Below, piece by piece: positions 19,265-29,055 of a stretch of DNA of 64,000 nucleotides. Source of the stretch: Rhynchopus sp. YZ270_cl-10 (Eukaryota; Euglenozoa; Diplonemea; Diplonemida; Diplonemidae); the NCBI GenBank assembly GCA_964035575.1, contig OZ037860.1, positions 1,326,689 through 1,390,688 on the forward strand, given 5' to 3'. The position numbers and the translations under genes are program-made. Under the pieces are notes generated by a model. The model did not search any database. It had not been told where the DNA came from and saw only the letters and a list, made by a program, of their open reading frames with translations. Position 1 is the first letter of the stretch. Each line of letters opens with the position of its first letter.

Positions 19265-20266
19265 GACAATTTCACCAATCCAGCAGTGGAAAGTAAATAA
19301 CCAACGTTTCCCCCACATACCCACACCCCCTCCGCACCTGCCTGCATTTTGTCCCTTCTCTCTCTAGCTGACCCTGTGGGTGTTTGTGCAAAAAAATAAT
19401 GGGAGCTGGCCGCAACTCGCATTCGCACAGACGTGCCACGTGTCACTACCGGAGTATATGCACACGGTTTTCGTAGATCCCCTTTTGCGATTGTACTCTA
19501 CACAGGAACAACCTCCCACAAAACGTTCTGAGGCGGACCTGCACTGGAGTAGACCCTCTTCCCTTCCCCCCCCCCGCCCCACCCCACCCCACCTTTTGAA
19601 AGATGTGCATGTATGTGAGGAATATTCATCTTTCAATGTGTTTTTTTTTTTTGCTCAGACCCGCTCATTTTCTTTGTCCACACCCTTTTGGTGAAGTACA
19701 CCATTTTTTTTTGATTGATACACTGTAAAGAGAGAGGGCTTTGCATTTCCAGTCAATTCTTTAAAAAGAAAAAACCAGTGAAGTGAGGCATAGTATGGCT
19801 GTGTCAGGTTAGACCCTGATCGATTCTTTGCCCAAGCTTGTCGCAGGCTCTCAGGGTCCTCTTACAAGCTTTTTCATTCTTTTTTTTTTTTTCTTTCAAT
19901 CAACTTCACTTTCTTTTTGGCGTGTCTGTTCGAATGGAACAGTGGAATTCATCCTCGGGAAAACCAAGTTTTCAAAAGAAGGGGAAAAAAAGAAAAAGGG
20001 AGACATAATGAAGAGAAAAAAGAAATGGCTAAGGGGTTCCCATTTTATTGGGATATCTGGTAGGAAAGCCTCCAGCTCAAAACATTATTGTTCACCCAAA
20101 TACCAAATATATAAAGGAAAAAAAGGCCGATATTGAGTGCAGATCTTTATACCAGTAGGTGTAGGTGATTGTCGCAGTACCCTTTTTGGAAGAGCTGTAC
20201 GCAGGTTCAGCCCCCGCTAAAAAAAAAGCCCCAGATCTGAGGCCTTTTCGTGAACTTTTGGACAGT

Positions 20267-20335
20267 GGAGATTGCACAACTGTGGCAACACAACCGAGGC
20301 AACTACACTACTCCAACAATTTATCAAAAAAAAAT
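20267..20335 (+). repeat. Third dispersed short repeat (GTGGAGATTGCACAACTGTG type)
   Basis: This ~70-bp unit ends in ACTACTCCAACAATTTATC followed by an A run. Copies are at 16163, 37132, 39729 (in an intron) and 41074, with a partial copy at 41575. The terminal A run could be a poly(A)-like tail. Confidence 0.7.
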
Positions 20336-21430
20336 AAGGAAGTAAAAAGACGTCATTCCTCTCATTGAGGTTTGCTGGAAATTTGTTTTGTTTTTTTTTT
20401 TTCCCCACCTTTGTGTTTATTACCTTTTTTTAGTTGAGTAGCGACAACTGTGGGAAGGGGAATAGGGGAAAACGTAGGGCAGTGTGTCCCTGCTATGTGC
20501 TCGTATCTCATATTATTGACACGAGCGAATTGTGGTTCGTCTCTTTTTTTTTTTTTTTTTGTCATATTTATAAAACGGTTGATAGTGTGGACTACTTCAT
20601 TATATGATACACTCCAACAGATTGCCAAAAAATTTAAAAAAATGAATGCCACACGACGTGCAGGGTGTCAAAACGAAAAGAAGCAAAAAGGTGGTTTTTT
20701 TCTTTCTCTCTTTTTTTTACTAAAGTTGAACTTCACTTTTTTGAAAAATAAAATCCCCTTCTTCCAAAAAATCCCCCGCCGGGATTTAGGACAATACAGT
20801 TGCTCCTTTTTTCTTTTGAAATGCAAGCCCTGCCTTTGTCCCTACCTCATTTTCCACAGCTTTGTTTCTACTCCCCCAACCCCCTAAAGTGTATCGCCCT
20901 AGGACGTTACACAATTTGCTCGTCGTACCCCCACCCCACTTCTTGGGGTGGGGGGCACAATCACCACACCCACCACTCTTCCCCAACTATTCTGGCCCTT
21001 TCTTGATTTAGAGAGAGATAAATGGATGCATGAGGGGAAGAGGGGAACCCAAACCCCCTTTTTATTTGGATGTGTATATAGCATATTCATCTGTTCAACC
21101 CCCCCTTTTTTTTTTGTTGACCCTCTCAAATACTTTCAATTCTGTGAACTGAAAGTATATGAATCTAATTTTTTTTTTTTTTATTCCTCCCAAGCTTGCT
21201 TTAAAGGAGAAATAGTATTACCCGGTACGGTCGCCAAAATCATCCCTCAAACAGGAGGATTTGTGCAATCAACGAAAACAACTTTACTAACCTACCCGAT
21301 CCTACTATTTCCTCCACAAAGTGACGGCTTAGGTGCGTAGTATAGCTTCCCCCCCCCCTTTTTTTCTCTCTTACTTTTTCAGGTACACTGTCATGAGAGG
21401 GCTGTTGTATTTTAAGTCTTTTTTTTAAAA

Positions 21431-21461
21431 GATGACTAAGCACGAGAGGCTTAGGGTCATC
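21431..21461 (+). repeat. Dispersed hairpin repeat, type copy
   Basis: GATGA-CTAAGC-ACGAGAG-GCTTAG-GG-TCATC folds as a two-step hairpin followed by a T-rich tail. Other recognisable copies begin near 15974, 25635, 25967, 28953, 32567, 41660, 42170, 42460, 43674, 44207, 46640, 46702, 48328, 48952, 49755, 55197, 57025, 57805, 59773, 60507 and 63080. All are in the same orientation as the genes, in spacers or introns. Confidence 0.8.
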
Positions 21462-21866
21462 TGATTAACTTTTCTTTTCTTTTTTTTTTAGAATCGTGCG
21501 TAGCGTGTGCATCTTCATTGTGTCACATAACAGCACATACCAATTCGAATTTTTGTAAAACATACAAGGTGAACCAAGCATGCGAAGGGGGTTCATCTTA
21601 TATTATTACATACCACCACCACCATCCCCTCCCTCTTTTTTGTTAACATCCTCACCCCCCCTCCCCACCCCTCCCAAGCGTTTGTATTCGCAACATAACA
21701 AATAGCCTTGTAACCTCTCCCCTTTTTGAATTTTCTCAAAAAAATCCTACAAAGACTCATCCCTTCTTCTCTCTATCCTCTCTCTCTCCTAATCCACAGA
21801 TTTATTTGATAAAATTGTTGGAACTCAGCAGAATCAAAATATTCCCCATCTTTTCTAATTCTGCTA

Positions 21867-23351
21867 ATGATGCACGCCACTCGAGGGTTGTTCTGCGCTT
21901 TGCCAGCAAAGTCGTTATCAATCTTCACATCTTCTCTGAAAAATTACGCAAAGGTTGCAAAGATTTTACACAGCTCTTCTGCACCACATTGCAAAGACCA
22001 GGGACGGATGCTTTTGAAGAGAGTCAGCAGTTTTGTTGCTCAAGACGCACAACGGGTGTTCTCTACTCTGTCACCAGGTGGAGCTCGCGACCTGGTTCTG
22101 GTGTACTTCCTTCTTGCAGAGACGAAGCATGCGATCCGCGTATTGAAAAACATTCTGGATGCAAACCCTAATCTCATTCTCAACCCAATCACCGCCTTTC
22201 TTGGCCTCCGTTATTCACATTTGGACACCTCTTTGCGGAAAATATTGATTATTATGTTAGAAAAAGAAGGGAACGCTGCGGACATTACGAAAGGGTACAC
22301 TGCCCTATTGAAAAGCGTTGCTGAAGAAGGGGATGAAAACCGGACAATAGCTATGTTCTCATCTATGTCACGAAAAGGATATGATTTGGGCGTAACTGCG
22401 TGCAATGCGGCGATCTTAGGGTGTCAAACTCCGTTGGGTATAGAATCTGTTTTGCAGGTCATGAAGAACCTAGAGATTGCTATGACGGCAGGCACCTTTG
22501 TGAGTCTTGTTGAAGTTCTTGGACATTGCGATTTTTCGAGGATAATTTTTAAGAAAGAATGGGGGTTGACACAACTCATGGTCCACACCCCTACACACTT
22601 AGAACATGCTGCAGAATTGCTGTATATTGCTGTAGTCTCGAATAAAGTGAAACAGACGATAGGTCTTCACTATGCATTGCTCAGGGCTTATAGAAATGGG
22701 GGTGATTTGCGGGGTAGTGTAGCATGTTTGAAGAGAGCGGTTGATGCAGGGTTCGTTCCTAGTACGGAAATGTTTTCTGTGGTGTTTGAGTTGCTTGTTG
22801 CTCGGGTGAGTGTATCTGATGGGTGGAAGTGCTATAGTCCCGGAGTTTTCGTTTTGCTCGCAGAATCTTTGCTTGTCATGGCGGAATCGCAAGATAGAGC
22901 GATCCCACACCATTTTACTGCTACCATGAAAGTCTTCGCTGCGCTGTCAGAAACGGAGAAGGCGCATGAGTTGTTTGCAAGAACCACTTCGAGAGGTGTC
23001 CCACCGCAGCTGAAAAAATTCACGCAGGTATGCAAAAAGAAATTCTCGAAATATGGGGGATGTTTAAATCTCTTCCAGAGATATTTGAAGGTTTTGTAAG
23101 GATTTTTTTCCCCCTCCGCGTAGTGTTCGGATGCGTTCAACGAAAATTATCTTCCCCTTTTTCTATCAGTTGGCGACTGTGAGAGTAGGGGGTTTTTCAG
23201 GGGGGAGACTGTTGTGTGATTTTACCACAAAAAAAAAAATCTATTTTTTTTTATTCAGGTGTACGCTTCATTGGGTGAGCCTGCGTTGGAAAGGATAAAG
23301 GCGATGGTAACACATAAGGAGCGGGGTGCAGAGGAGGAGGACGATGAATGA
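21867..23351 (+). CDS. PPR-like helical-repeat protein, probably mitochondrial (2 exons)
   Basis: Exon 1 is 21867-23027 and exon 2 is 23259-23351; the donor is GTATGC, the acceptor TTATTCAG, and the join is in phase, giving 417 aa. The start is the first of two adjacent ATGs. The N-terminus is rich in Arg, Lys, Ser, Ala and hydrophobic residues with no acids for about 45 residues, as in mitochondrial targeting sequences. The body is alpha-helical with degenerate ~35-residue pentatricopeptide-like units, for example around residues 140-200 and 265-310 (pattern TYNAAI...MKNLEI, LRAYRNGGDLRGSVACLKRAVDAGFVPS). PPR proteins bind organellar RNA in processing or translation. The tail is short and acidic (EEEDDE). 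The assignment rests on pattern only; another helical repeat class is possible. Confidence 0.7.
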
Positions 23352-24188
23352 GTCTTTCTTTGTTGGAGAAGGGGTGCACAAAAAGGGGAGGTGCAAAGAG
23401 AAACAGCGTTCTTGCCGTCGCTCCTTCCTCCAAACAGTGGTGAACTACAGTTAGGTTCGAGGGTGGTGCTTGCTTCGTCAGTTGTAGGGTGTACGTCTTC
23501 TTCTCGGTGAAATGCTATGACTGAGGCACACCGCTCACGCCCGCCATTCGAGTTGGGTGTTGGGTGTTGGGTGTTGGGTGTTGGGTGTTCGAACCAATAC
23601 GCCACAGATTAGAGGGATCGTGTGCATAAGAACGTTTTTCTATTATTTTCCGCCTGTTTTTTTTTTGAGGGGGGGCATTTTGTTACCATTTCTGACCCCC
23701 CCAAAAAGAAGGTGGAAGAATTTTCCCTAGCCTTTCTTTCCTCTTGGTAAAGGAAAAAAGTGGGGAAATACCCCGCGGTGAGCCGCGTGAACATTTTTCT
23801 TCGACGATCGACAAAAAAAGTGTGTTTCCCTTTCCACAAGCTTTTCATTTTCTCATCATGGGAGCGACATAAAAGTCTCGTTTGGGAGACGGAAGGTGTT
23901 AGTGAAATTGAGTGTAATTCCTTTTGGATAACGCCCTTTCGAAAAAAAATACGTCTTTCTGGCCTGTTCAAGCACAATGACGAAGGGAATTCATTCCCTT
24001 CTCTCACACTGGCGAAGTACGTCACGAACTGCTGACTCTCTTCCTCCTGATGACCGAAGCAACCACGCACTACTATGGTCAACGAAAGACATAGTAAAGA
24101 CAGATCAGTTAATACTGTTGTTCAGTTTTTTGTTTTCTTTTCATTACCAAAAACAGGTCACACTAATCCAACCAAATTTTCAAAAACG
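23352..24188. other. Spacer between PPR-like gene and membrane-protein gene
   Basis: No gene is seen. It contains a 7-bp tandem array (GTTGGGT x about 5, 23553-23588). A pyrimidine-rich tract ending AAACAG at 24156 lies 32 nt before the next start codon. Confidence 0.5.
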
Positions 24189-24902
24189 ATGCACCTGCAG
24201 TTTACCCTCTTCCTCGCAGCTTTGATTCACATTGAAGGATGCTCGCTGATTCGCTGCGAGTCTCCGTGCAGGATGTTCTTTCACCCAGCGACACGCAATG
24301 AGACTGGGATCATTGAGTGCACCGCAGGGGAAGACGCGACAGGGTACATTCCACTGACATCATGCGACACCGGGGCAACCGACCTCGCGACAACTTCGCC
24401 TGAGGTGTGCAGTGAGGTGGGGCAGTCGCAGTTCACGGTGGCTGTGACGTCGTGCATCACGACAGGGACGTGCACCTTCTCGTTCATTGCCACAGACAAC
24501 ATTATGCAGTGTATCTGCGGACCCGACCCTTGCGCAACCGGACCGTGCCCCCAAGGCAAGATGTGCTACCCAAAGCAAGGCGACACCTTCGTCTGCGAAG
24601 ACGTCGACGTCTGTTGTACAGCAGAGCCAACCTGCGAAGAAGGACACACCCCCTCCCACACCCCCTGCTCTTCTAGCGAAGCCAAGGACGGATACTGTGC
24701 ACGCGCCGTGGAATGCTGTTCAGAGATTTTCTGCAGGTCTGAACATAGCAATGGCGCTGCCCTCTGGGTGTTTTTTGTTGGTGCTGCAGGTCTTATCCTG
24801 GTGGCAGTCGTGGCGGTGGTGGTAGTGCTTGCAGTTCTGAAGAAGAGAAAGGCAACGACGGACTGTGAGATGAGTGATTCGGTGAACCAGCAAGCATTCT
24901 GA
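24189..24902 (+). CDS. Cys-rich type I membrane protein
   Basis: The protein has 237 aa from the ATG at 24189; the longer upstream frame is rejected because it starts before the AG at 24156. Residues 1-18 form a signal peptide (MHLQFTLFLAALIHIEG). The ectodomain has about 27 cysteines, with pairs such as CICGPDPC, GPCPQGKMC and VDVCC/VECC repeated around residues 100-185, and a sequon NET near residue 35. A single strong transmembrane helix (about 192-217, Ala/Val/Leu) is followed by the stop-transfer KKRK and a ~17-residue cytosolic tail. Topology is clear; the family is not recognised. Such proteins usually act at the cell surface, but no ligand can be inferred. Confidence 0.78.
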   Translation: MHLQFTLFLAALIHIEGCSLIRCESPCRMFFHPATRNETGIIECTAGEDATGYIPLTSCDTGATDLATTSPEVCSEVGQSQFTVAVTSCITTGTCTFSFIATDNIMQCICGPDPCATGPCPQGKMCYPKQGDTFVCEDVDVCCTAEPTCEEGHTPSHTPCSSSEAKDGYCARAVECCSEIFCRSEHSNGAALWVFFVGAAGLILVAVVAVVVVLAVLKKRKATTDCEMSDSVNQQAF

Positions 24903-26294
24903 GACCCTTTAATGGTTTTAAAACCTACCTGGTGTTCCGGAAACACCTGTCAAGGACATGTCAATCAGGCCCCCTCCGGAACACCACTACCAAAAAAGAA
25001 AAGAAACAAATGCCGGTGTATTTCCGTTGTTTTATGTTGCAACAAACATGCACTGTGTGCAAAAAACAACCTAAATCCACTCCCATGACTTTGTGTCCAC
25101 CCCTGACAAAGCTTTTGGTAGAGATCTGCACACATTTTAGTCTATCCATTTGAGTGTGTCGACAAGAGCTTCCCTTAATTAGTAGCGACATACTGCACAT
25201 TTTCCCTTGCCTTGAATTTTAAACTCTTTTTCAAACTGCACCTTTTTTTTTCGGTTATTTACGCCTTGTATCTCCGTATCTCAACATGAACCATTTCACC
25301 TTCAATTTATTAAAACGTTTATGCACATCAGGCATATTCCGCTACCAACTTTTCTTTAGGTACACTGCCACCAGAGGGCTTTGTATTTTAAGTCACATTT
25401 TGTTTTTTTTGTCCCAACAAAGCTACCATTTTTCCCCCCTAAAAAAGCAGTGTCAGGGAATACAATATTTCTACGAAATTTTGTTCAGCTTTTACAAAAA
25501 AAAAAAAAAAATGCTTCTTTGTTGCTGTTGTTGTTGTTTTTGTTTAGGATGTGCACAATGAAGTACATTCAATGGTGTGACTGAATGGGTGCACAAAGGC
25601 AAGAAATTCAGCCACACCACTCCAGCTTTTCTTGAGGTGACTCAGCACGAGAGACTTAGGGTCATCTAAAAAAGCTTTTCTTTTTGCTTTCACTTCTTTC
25701 ACATTTTTCTTCTTTGCATGCGTTTTTCCTTCGTTCCATTGCTTGCCCCCTGCGATTATGAGCACAAAACTCAATTAGAAGTTAGAGTTCTCTTTCCCGG
25801 GGACATGAATGTGGGGCATCAGAGCGCGGGGTTCCAGGGTCGTCCCGCTAAGGAGGGTATATGGCCCACTTAGTATCAGGAAAAATCCACCCACGCGTAA
25901 ATTGTCTGCCCCCCATCCACAGTAGCAAATTCGGTTCGTTTATTGTTTGCATGCATCATCCCCTTCAAGGTGGCTGAGCAGAGAGGCTGGGTCATCAAAA
26001 TACATTTCTCCCTTTCCAGTGCCTGCGGTGAAAAGCGTTTGCACTTTAGAATTTCCATTTTTTGGGATCAATCTGTTTTTCTTGGGGGGTTTTGTTTCCC
26101 CTCCTAGTTAACAAGATCTCCCACACACTATCTTGAGACAGAACGAAAGATAAGAAAAAACTGCGTGGAGATCACACGAAAAGCGACTACATGCTGTCAA
26201 TTTGTCAAAAAAAGCAACGCCATTCATATCATTTTAACCACACCTTTGACTTCACCATCACACCCAGATTTATACACAAAACTCTCTTTTCTCT
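24903..26294. other. Gene-free spacer with dispersed repeats
   Basis: No gene is supported. Contents are a GTTCCGGAAACACC inverted pair (24932-24985), a GGTACACTGCCACCAGAGGG repeat (25360-25397), a tiny TGGTGTG foldback (25573-25619), and hairpin repeat copies near 25635-25670 and 25967-26000. The start of the next gene follows an AG at 26267. Confidence 0.5.
25573..25619. repeat. 47-bp foldback with TGGTGTG termini
   Basis: TGGTGTGACTGAAT pairs with ATTCAGCCACACCA across a 19-bp loop. These ends match those of the 1.2-kb element at 4816-6008, so it may be an extreme deletion derivative. No target duplication is visible. Confidence 0.6.
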
Positions 26295-28028
26295 ATGGTA
26301 TTCTACTTCCGTCTCATTACACCAGATACTGCTACTAACCCTAAGGAGTTTCAGGTTGGTGTCACACCGGTATTGGTTGGACGTGACGCATCGCGGGTTG
26401 ATGTTGTGTTGACTAGTGGGGAGGAGGCTGGGTCCATATCACGTGTACATGCACATCTCATTGCTGGCTCCGCCTCAGAAGGCGACACGGTGTGGGTGAA
26501 GGATATGAGTTCAAATGGGGTAATGCTCAACTTCTGCAAGGTGAAGCGTCCAGGAGATGCTTCTACCTCGCGTGTACGTGACTTCTCGATGCGGCTAGGC
26601 GACACCATCACCTTTGGCGGCTACGCAACAGAGCTCTCATACGAAATGCATGCCGATGCAAAGGCTGCCATCGACTCCACAGCACCGTCCCTGTCGTGCA
26701 GCATGCTGTGGGCCTCCGCAAACCCAATGGGAACGGAACACGAGACCCGGGTTTTGGGGGAGGTGAAGGAAACGCAGTCGGTGCTTCTCTCGCTCGAAGA
26801 CGACAGAGCGGTTAGCAGCTCTACTGAGTTTCCGAAGGACTCCAACGACGAAACAACTGTACAACTGGACATGCTGGCCTACCTCGCGAAGACATACAAC
26901 ACAGAGCTCGATGTATTCAACCACACCATGCCAATCGACCGTCTTGCACGCAAAGTTGTCCAAATCTGCGACGCCTTCTGCGACTCCCGTCGCGAGGAAT
27001 GCGAGAACACATCCCGCACCCACAACCCATGGTTCACCCACATCGAGGCCCCTGCGTACCTCTTTGGCGACCTCCACGGGTCGTACGCAGACCTCAAAAA
27101 CCTCGTTGACCGCACAACACCCTTTGGCGACATCCGCTTTGCCGCAGCACCGCTTGTCTTCCTGGGCGACTATGTGGACCGCGGTGCGCACAGCGTCGAA
27201 GTCGTTGTGTCCCTCATTGCGATGCGTCTGCTCTCACCCAAGCTTGTCCACCTGCTCCGTGGCAACCACGAAGACCCCGCTGTCAACGGCGACCGCGACT
27301 GTGCAGGCGCCGGCTGTTTCCTCCAATCCTGCGAAACGCTCTTCGGCGCCCCCCTCGGCCGCAAGGTCTGGACTGCTGCCAACCGTGCCTTCTCCTACTT
27401 ACCCCTCTGTGGCGAAGTAGGCCGCCAAATCTTCCTCTGCCACGGCGGCATGCCCAGAGGCAATATGTCCATTCTCCGCGACGAACCTCACAAATTCCGT
27501 GCATTCAAAACCCTCGTAGGTGACGAAGCTGGGGACACTCCACAAGAAAAATTCGCCAGAGACCTGATGTGGACAGACCCCTGCAAGGACGACGACTACG
27601 GAGAGGAGCTCTACCGTCCCAACGAACGTTGCACAGATGGATCGATTGTGGCCTTCACAAACCTTGCGCTTGATAAGTTCTTTGAGGAGACCGGGTACAG
27701 TCTCATCATCCGCGCACATCAGTACCAGCCAAACGGAATTCGTGTCTCCAAACGTGGTCGTGTGGTGACAGTCTTCTCCTCCTCCGCCTATGGGGACGAA
27801 ACCCGCGCCGGGGTGGTGATCGTGCTGCCAGACTACACAGTGAAGTTGGTGACATTCGCCCCCCAGTTTGCCTCTTGCGTGGAGTCGTGTCGTATTAATG
27901 CTGGCACAGACACCACCGATGAAGGGACAGACAAGCTGCAGCCCATGCTCGGGCAAAAAGCCCCCCGCCTAGCAAACAGCGCCGAAACCTCTCTAACCAT
28001 GCTCCCAAAGAGGAATCGGTCTTATTGA
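26295..28028 (+). CDS. FHA-domain PPP-family Ser/Thr phosphatase
   Basis: This is a single exon of 577 aa. Residues ~20-115 form a forkhead-associated domain: GR at 29-30, SRVHAH at 49-54 and SSNG at 72-75 are the expected phosphothreonine-binding positions. A ~130-residue linker follows. The catalytic domain (about 250-545) has all the metal-binding PPP motifs: GDLHG (258-262), GDYVDRG (291-297), RGNHE (322-326), a CHGG motif and an IIRAHQ motif. The usual SAPNY loop reads SSSAYGD. FHA domains dock on phospho-Thr, so the protein probably dephosphorylates partners marked by a kinase. PP1/PP2A-type catalysis is established for the family; the substrate is unknown. A pyrimidine/AG site lies 27 nt upstream of the ATG. 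Confidence 0.88.
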   Translation: MVFYFRLITPDTATNPKEFQVGVTPVLVGRDASRVDVVLTSGEEAGSISRVHAHLIAGSASEGDTVWVKDMSSNGVMLNFCKVKRPGDASTSRVRDFSMRLGDTITFGGYATELSYEMHADAKAAIDSTAPSLSCSMLWASANPMGTEHETRVLGEVKETQSVLLSLEDDRAVSSSTEFPKDSNDETTVQLDMLAYLAKTYNTELDVFNHTMPIDRLARKVVQICDAFCDSRREECENTSRTHNPWFTHIEAPAYLFGDLHGSYADLKNLVDRTTPFGDIRFAAAPLVFLGDYVDRGAHSVEVVVSLIAMRLLSPKLVHLLRGNHEDPAVNGDRDCAGAGCFLQSCETLFGAPLGRKVWTAANRAFSYLPLCGEVGRQIFLCHGGMPRGNMSILRDEPHKFRAFKTLVGDEAGDTPQEKFARDLMWTDPCKDDDYGEELYRPNERCTDGSIVAFTNLALDKFFEETGYSLIIRAHQYQPNGIRVSKRGRVVTVFSSSAYGDETRAGVVIVLPDYTVKLVTFAPQFASCVESCRINAGTDTTDEGTDKLQPMLGQKAPRLANSAETSLTMLPKRNRSY

Positions 28029-29055
28029 TCTTTGGGGAGTTTTTTTTTATTTGCACAGTAGGCAACAATCTCAATTCGTTTTGATTGATGTGGAGTTTTT
28101 GTGTTGGAATTTGGTGTTATTTTTCTTTCTTTTTTTTCCTCACAAAAAGAAGATTCGGCAGCAGTAATGCAATCTCAGTCGTACCTTCTGGTGTACCTTC
28201 TGGACAACAAAGACCATACACATCACTACAGATCAATCAAAACAAAAAACAAAACAAAAGTGGAGTTCATCCTCTGGTGTCTACACTAATACAACCAAGT
28301 TTTCGAAAAAACATAACCTTTCATGATACCCCAATACCCCCTGTACTCCCTATGCACCCCTACAATAGTTAGTCTGTGTCTCAGCCTGAGACACATTTTT
28401 TTTTTTTCTTTTTTCAATTTTTTTTCTTCTTTCATTGATGATTTTCTTTTTCCCCGTTGTACATTCGTGACAGTGATTCCACCCCTTCACTAGGGTTAAC
28501 AGAGTAGGTTAGAAGGTGATAATAGTGGGTTACGCCTATGTTTGTATCAACAGACACTGACTTATCCCCTCTAACGTCACCTCTAGCTTAACACTCCCCA
28601 CGAATGTTGTCTTCTGTTTGGATGAATCCTAAGCAGTGAGGCGTATATTTCATCTTTAAACCTTCCCCTGAACGGGGGCGTATGCACACATAAACCACAT
28701 TGTCTCTTCGTTACTCAAAAAAACACACACCTTTTGTTAGAACCGAACCCTGACGAAGTTTCCAAAACAACAACAACGATACCTTACCCCCATTTTTGCA
28801 ACACCGCCTTTTCCTCTTCCCCCTCTCCCTATACTCAGCAAAGTTTAAAGCAATCTTGCTTTAACCTTTGAGTAGTTGAGAACCAACCAATGTTTTTTTT
28901 TTTTTTACCACCTTTTTCACGGCAGCTGATGCTGCGCGATAACGAATGTGATCAAAGGTGACCCTAAACACACGAGGCTCATCACATAAATTTTTCTTCT
29001 TTATTTTCCCCCATCTCTAATCAACACCAACCCCCTCAGACACCCCCCCCACAAA
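28029..29055. other. Spacer upstream of the fusion gene
   Basis: No gene is supported. It contains the repeat GTGGAGTTCATCCTCTGGTG (28259-28305), a derivative of the hairpin repeat near 28953-28988, and a long CT-rich tract ending CCCCCTCAG at 29039, 16 nt before the start codon. Confidence 0.5.

Larger units (their letters stand above)
19265..21866. other. Gene-free repeat-rich spacer
   Basis: No gene is supported. Recognisable dispersed repeats are GTGGAGATTGCACAACTGTG (20267-20335), a CTCTCAAATACTTTCAATTC block (21120-21170, also 32260-32315), a GCTTGCTTTAAAGGAGAAAT block (21190-21315, also 40800-40925), a GGTACACTGTCATGAGAGGG copy (21380-21420) and the hairpin repeat at 21431-21461. A strong pyrimidine tract ending AG at 21799 precedes the next gene. 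Confidence 0.55.
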
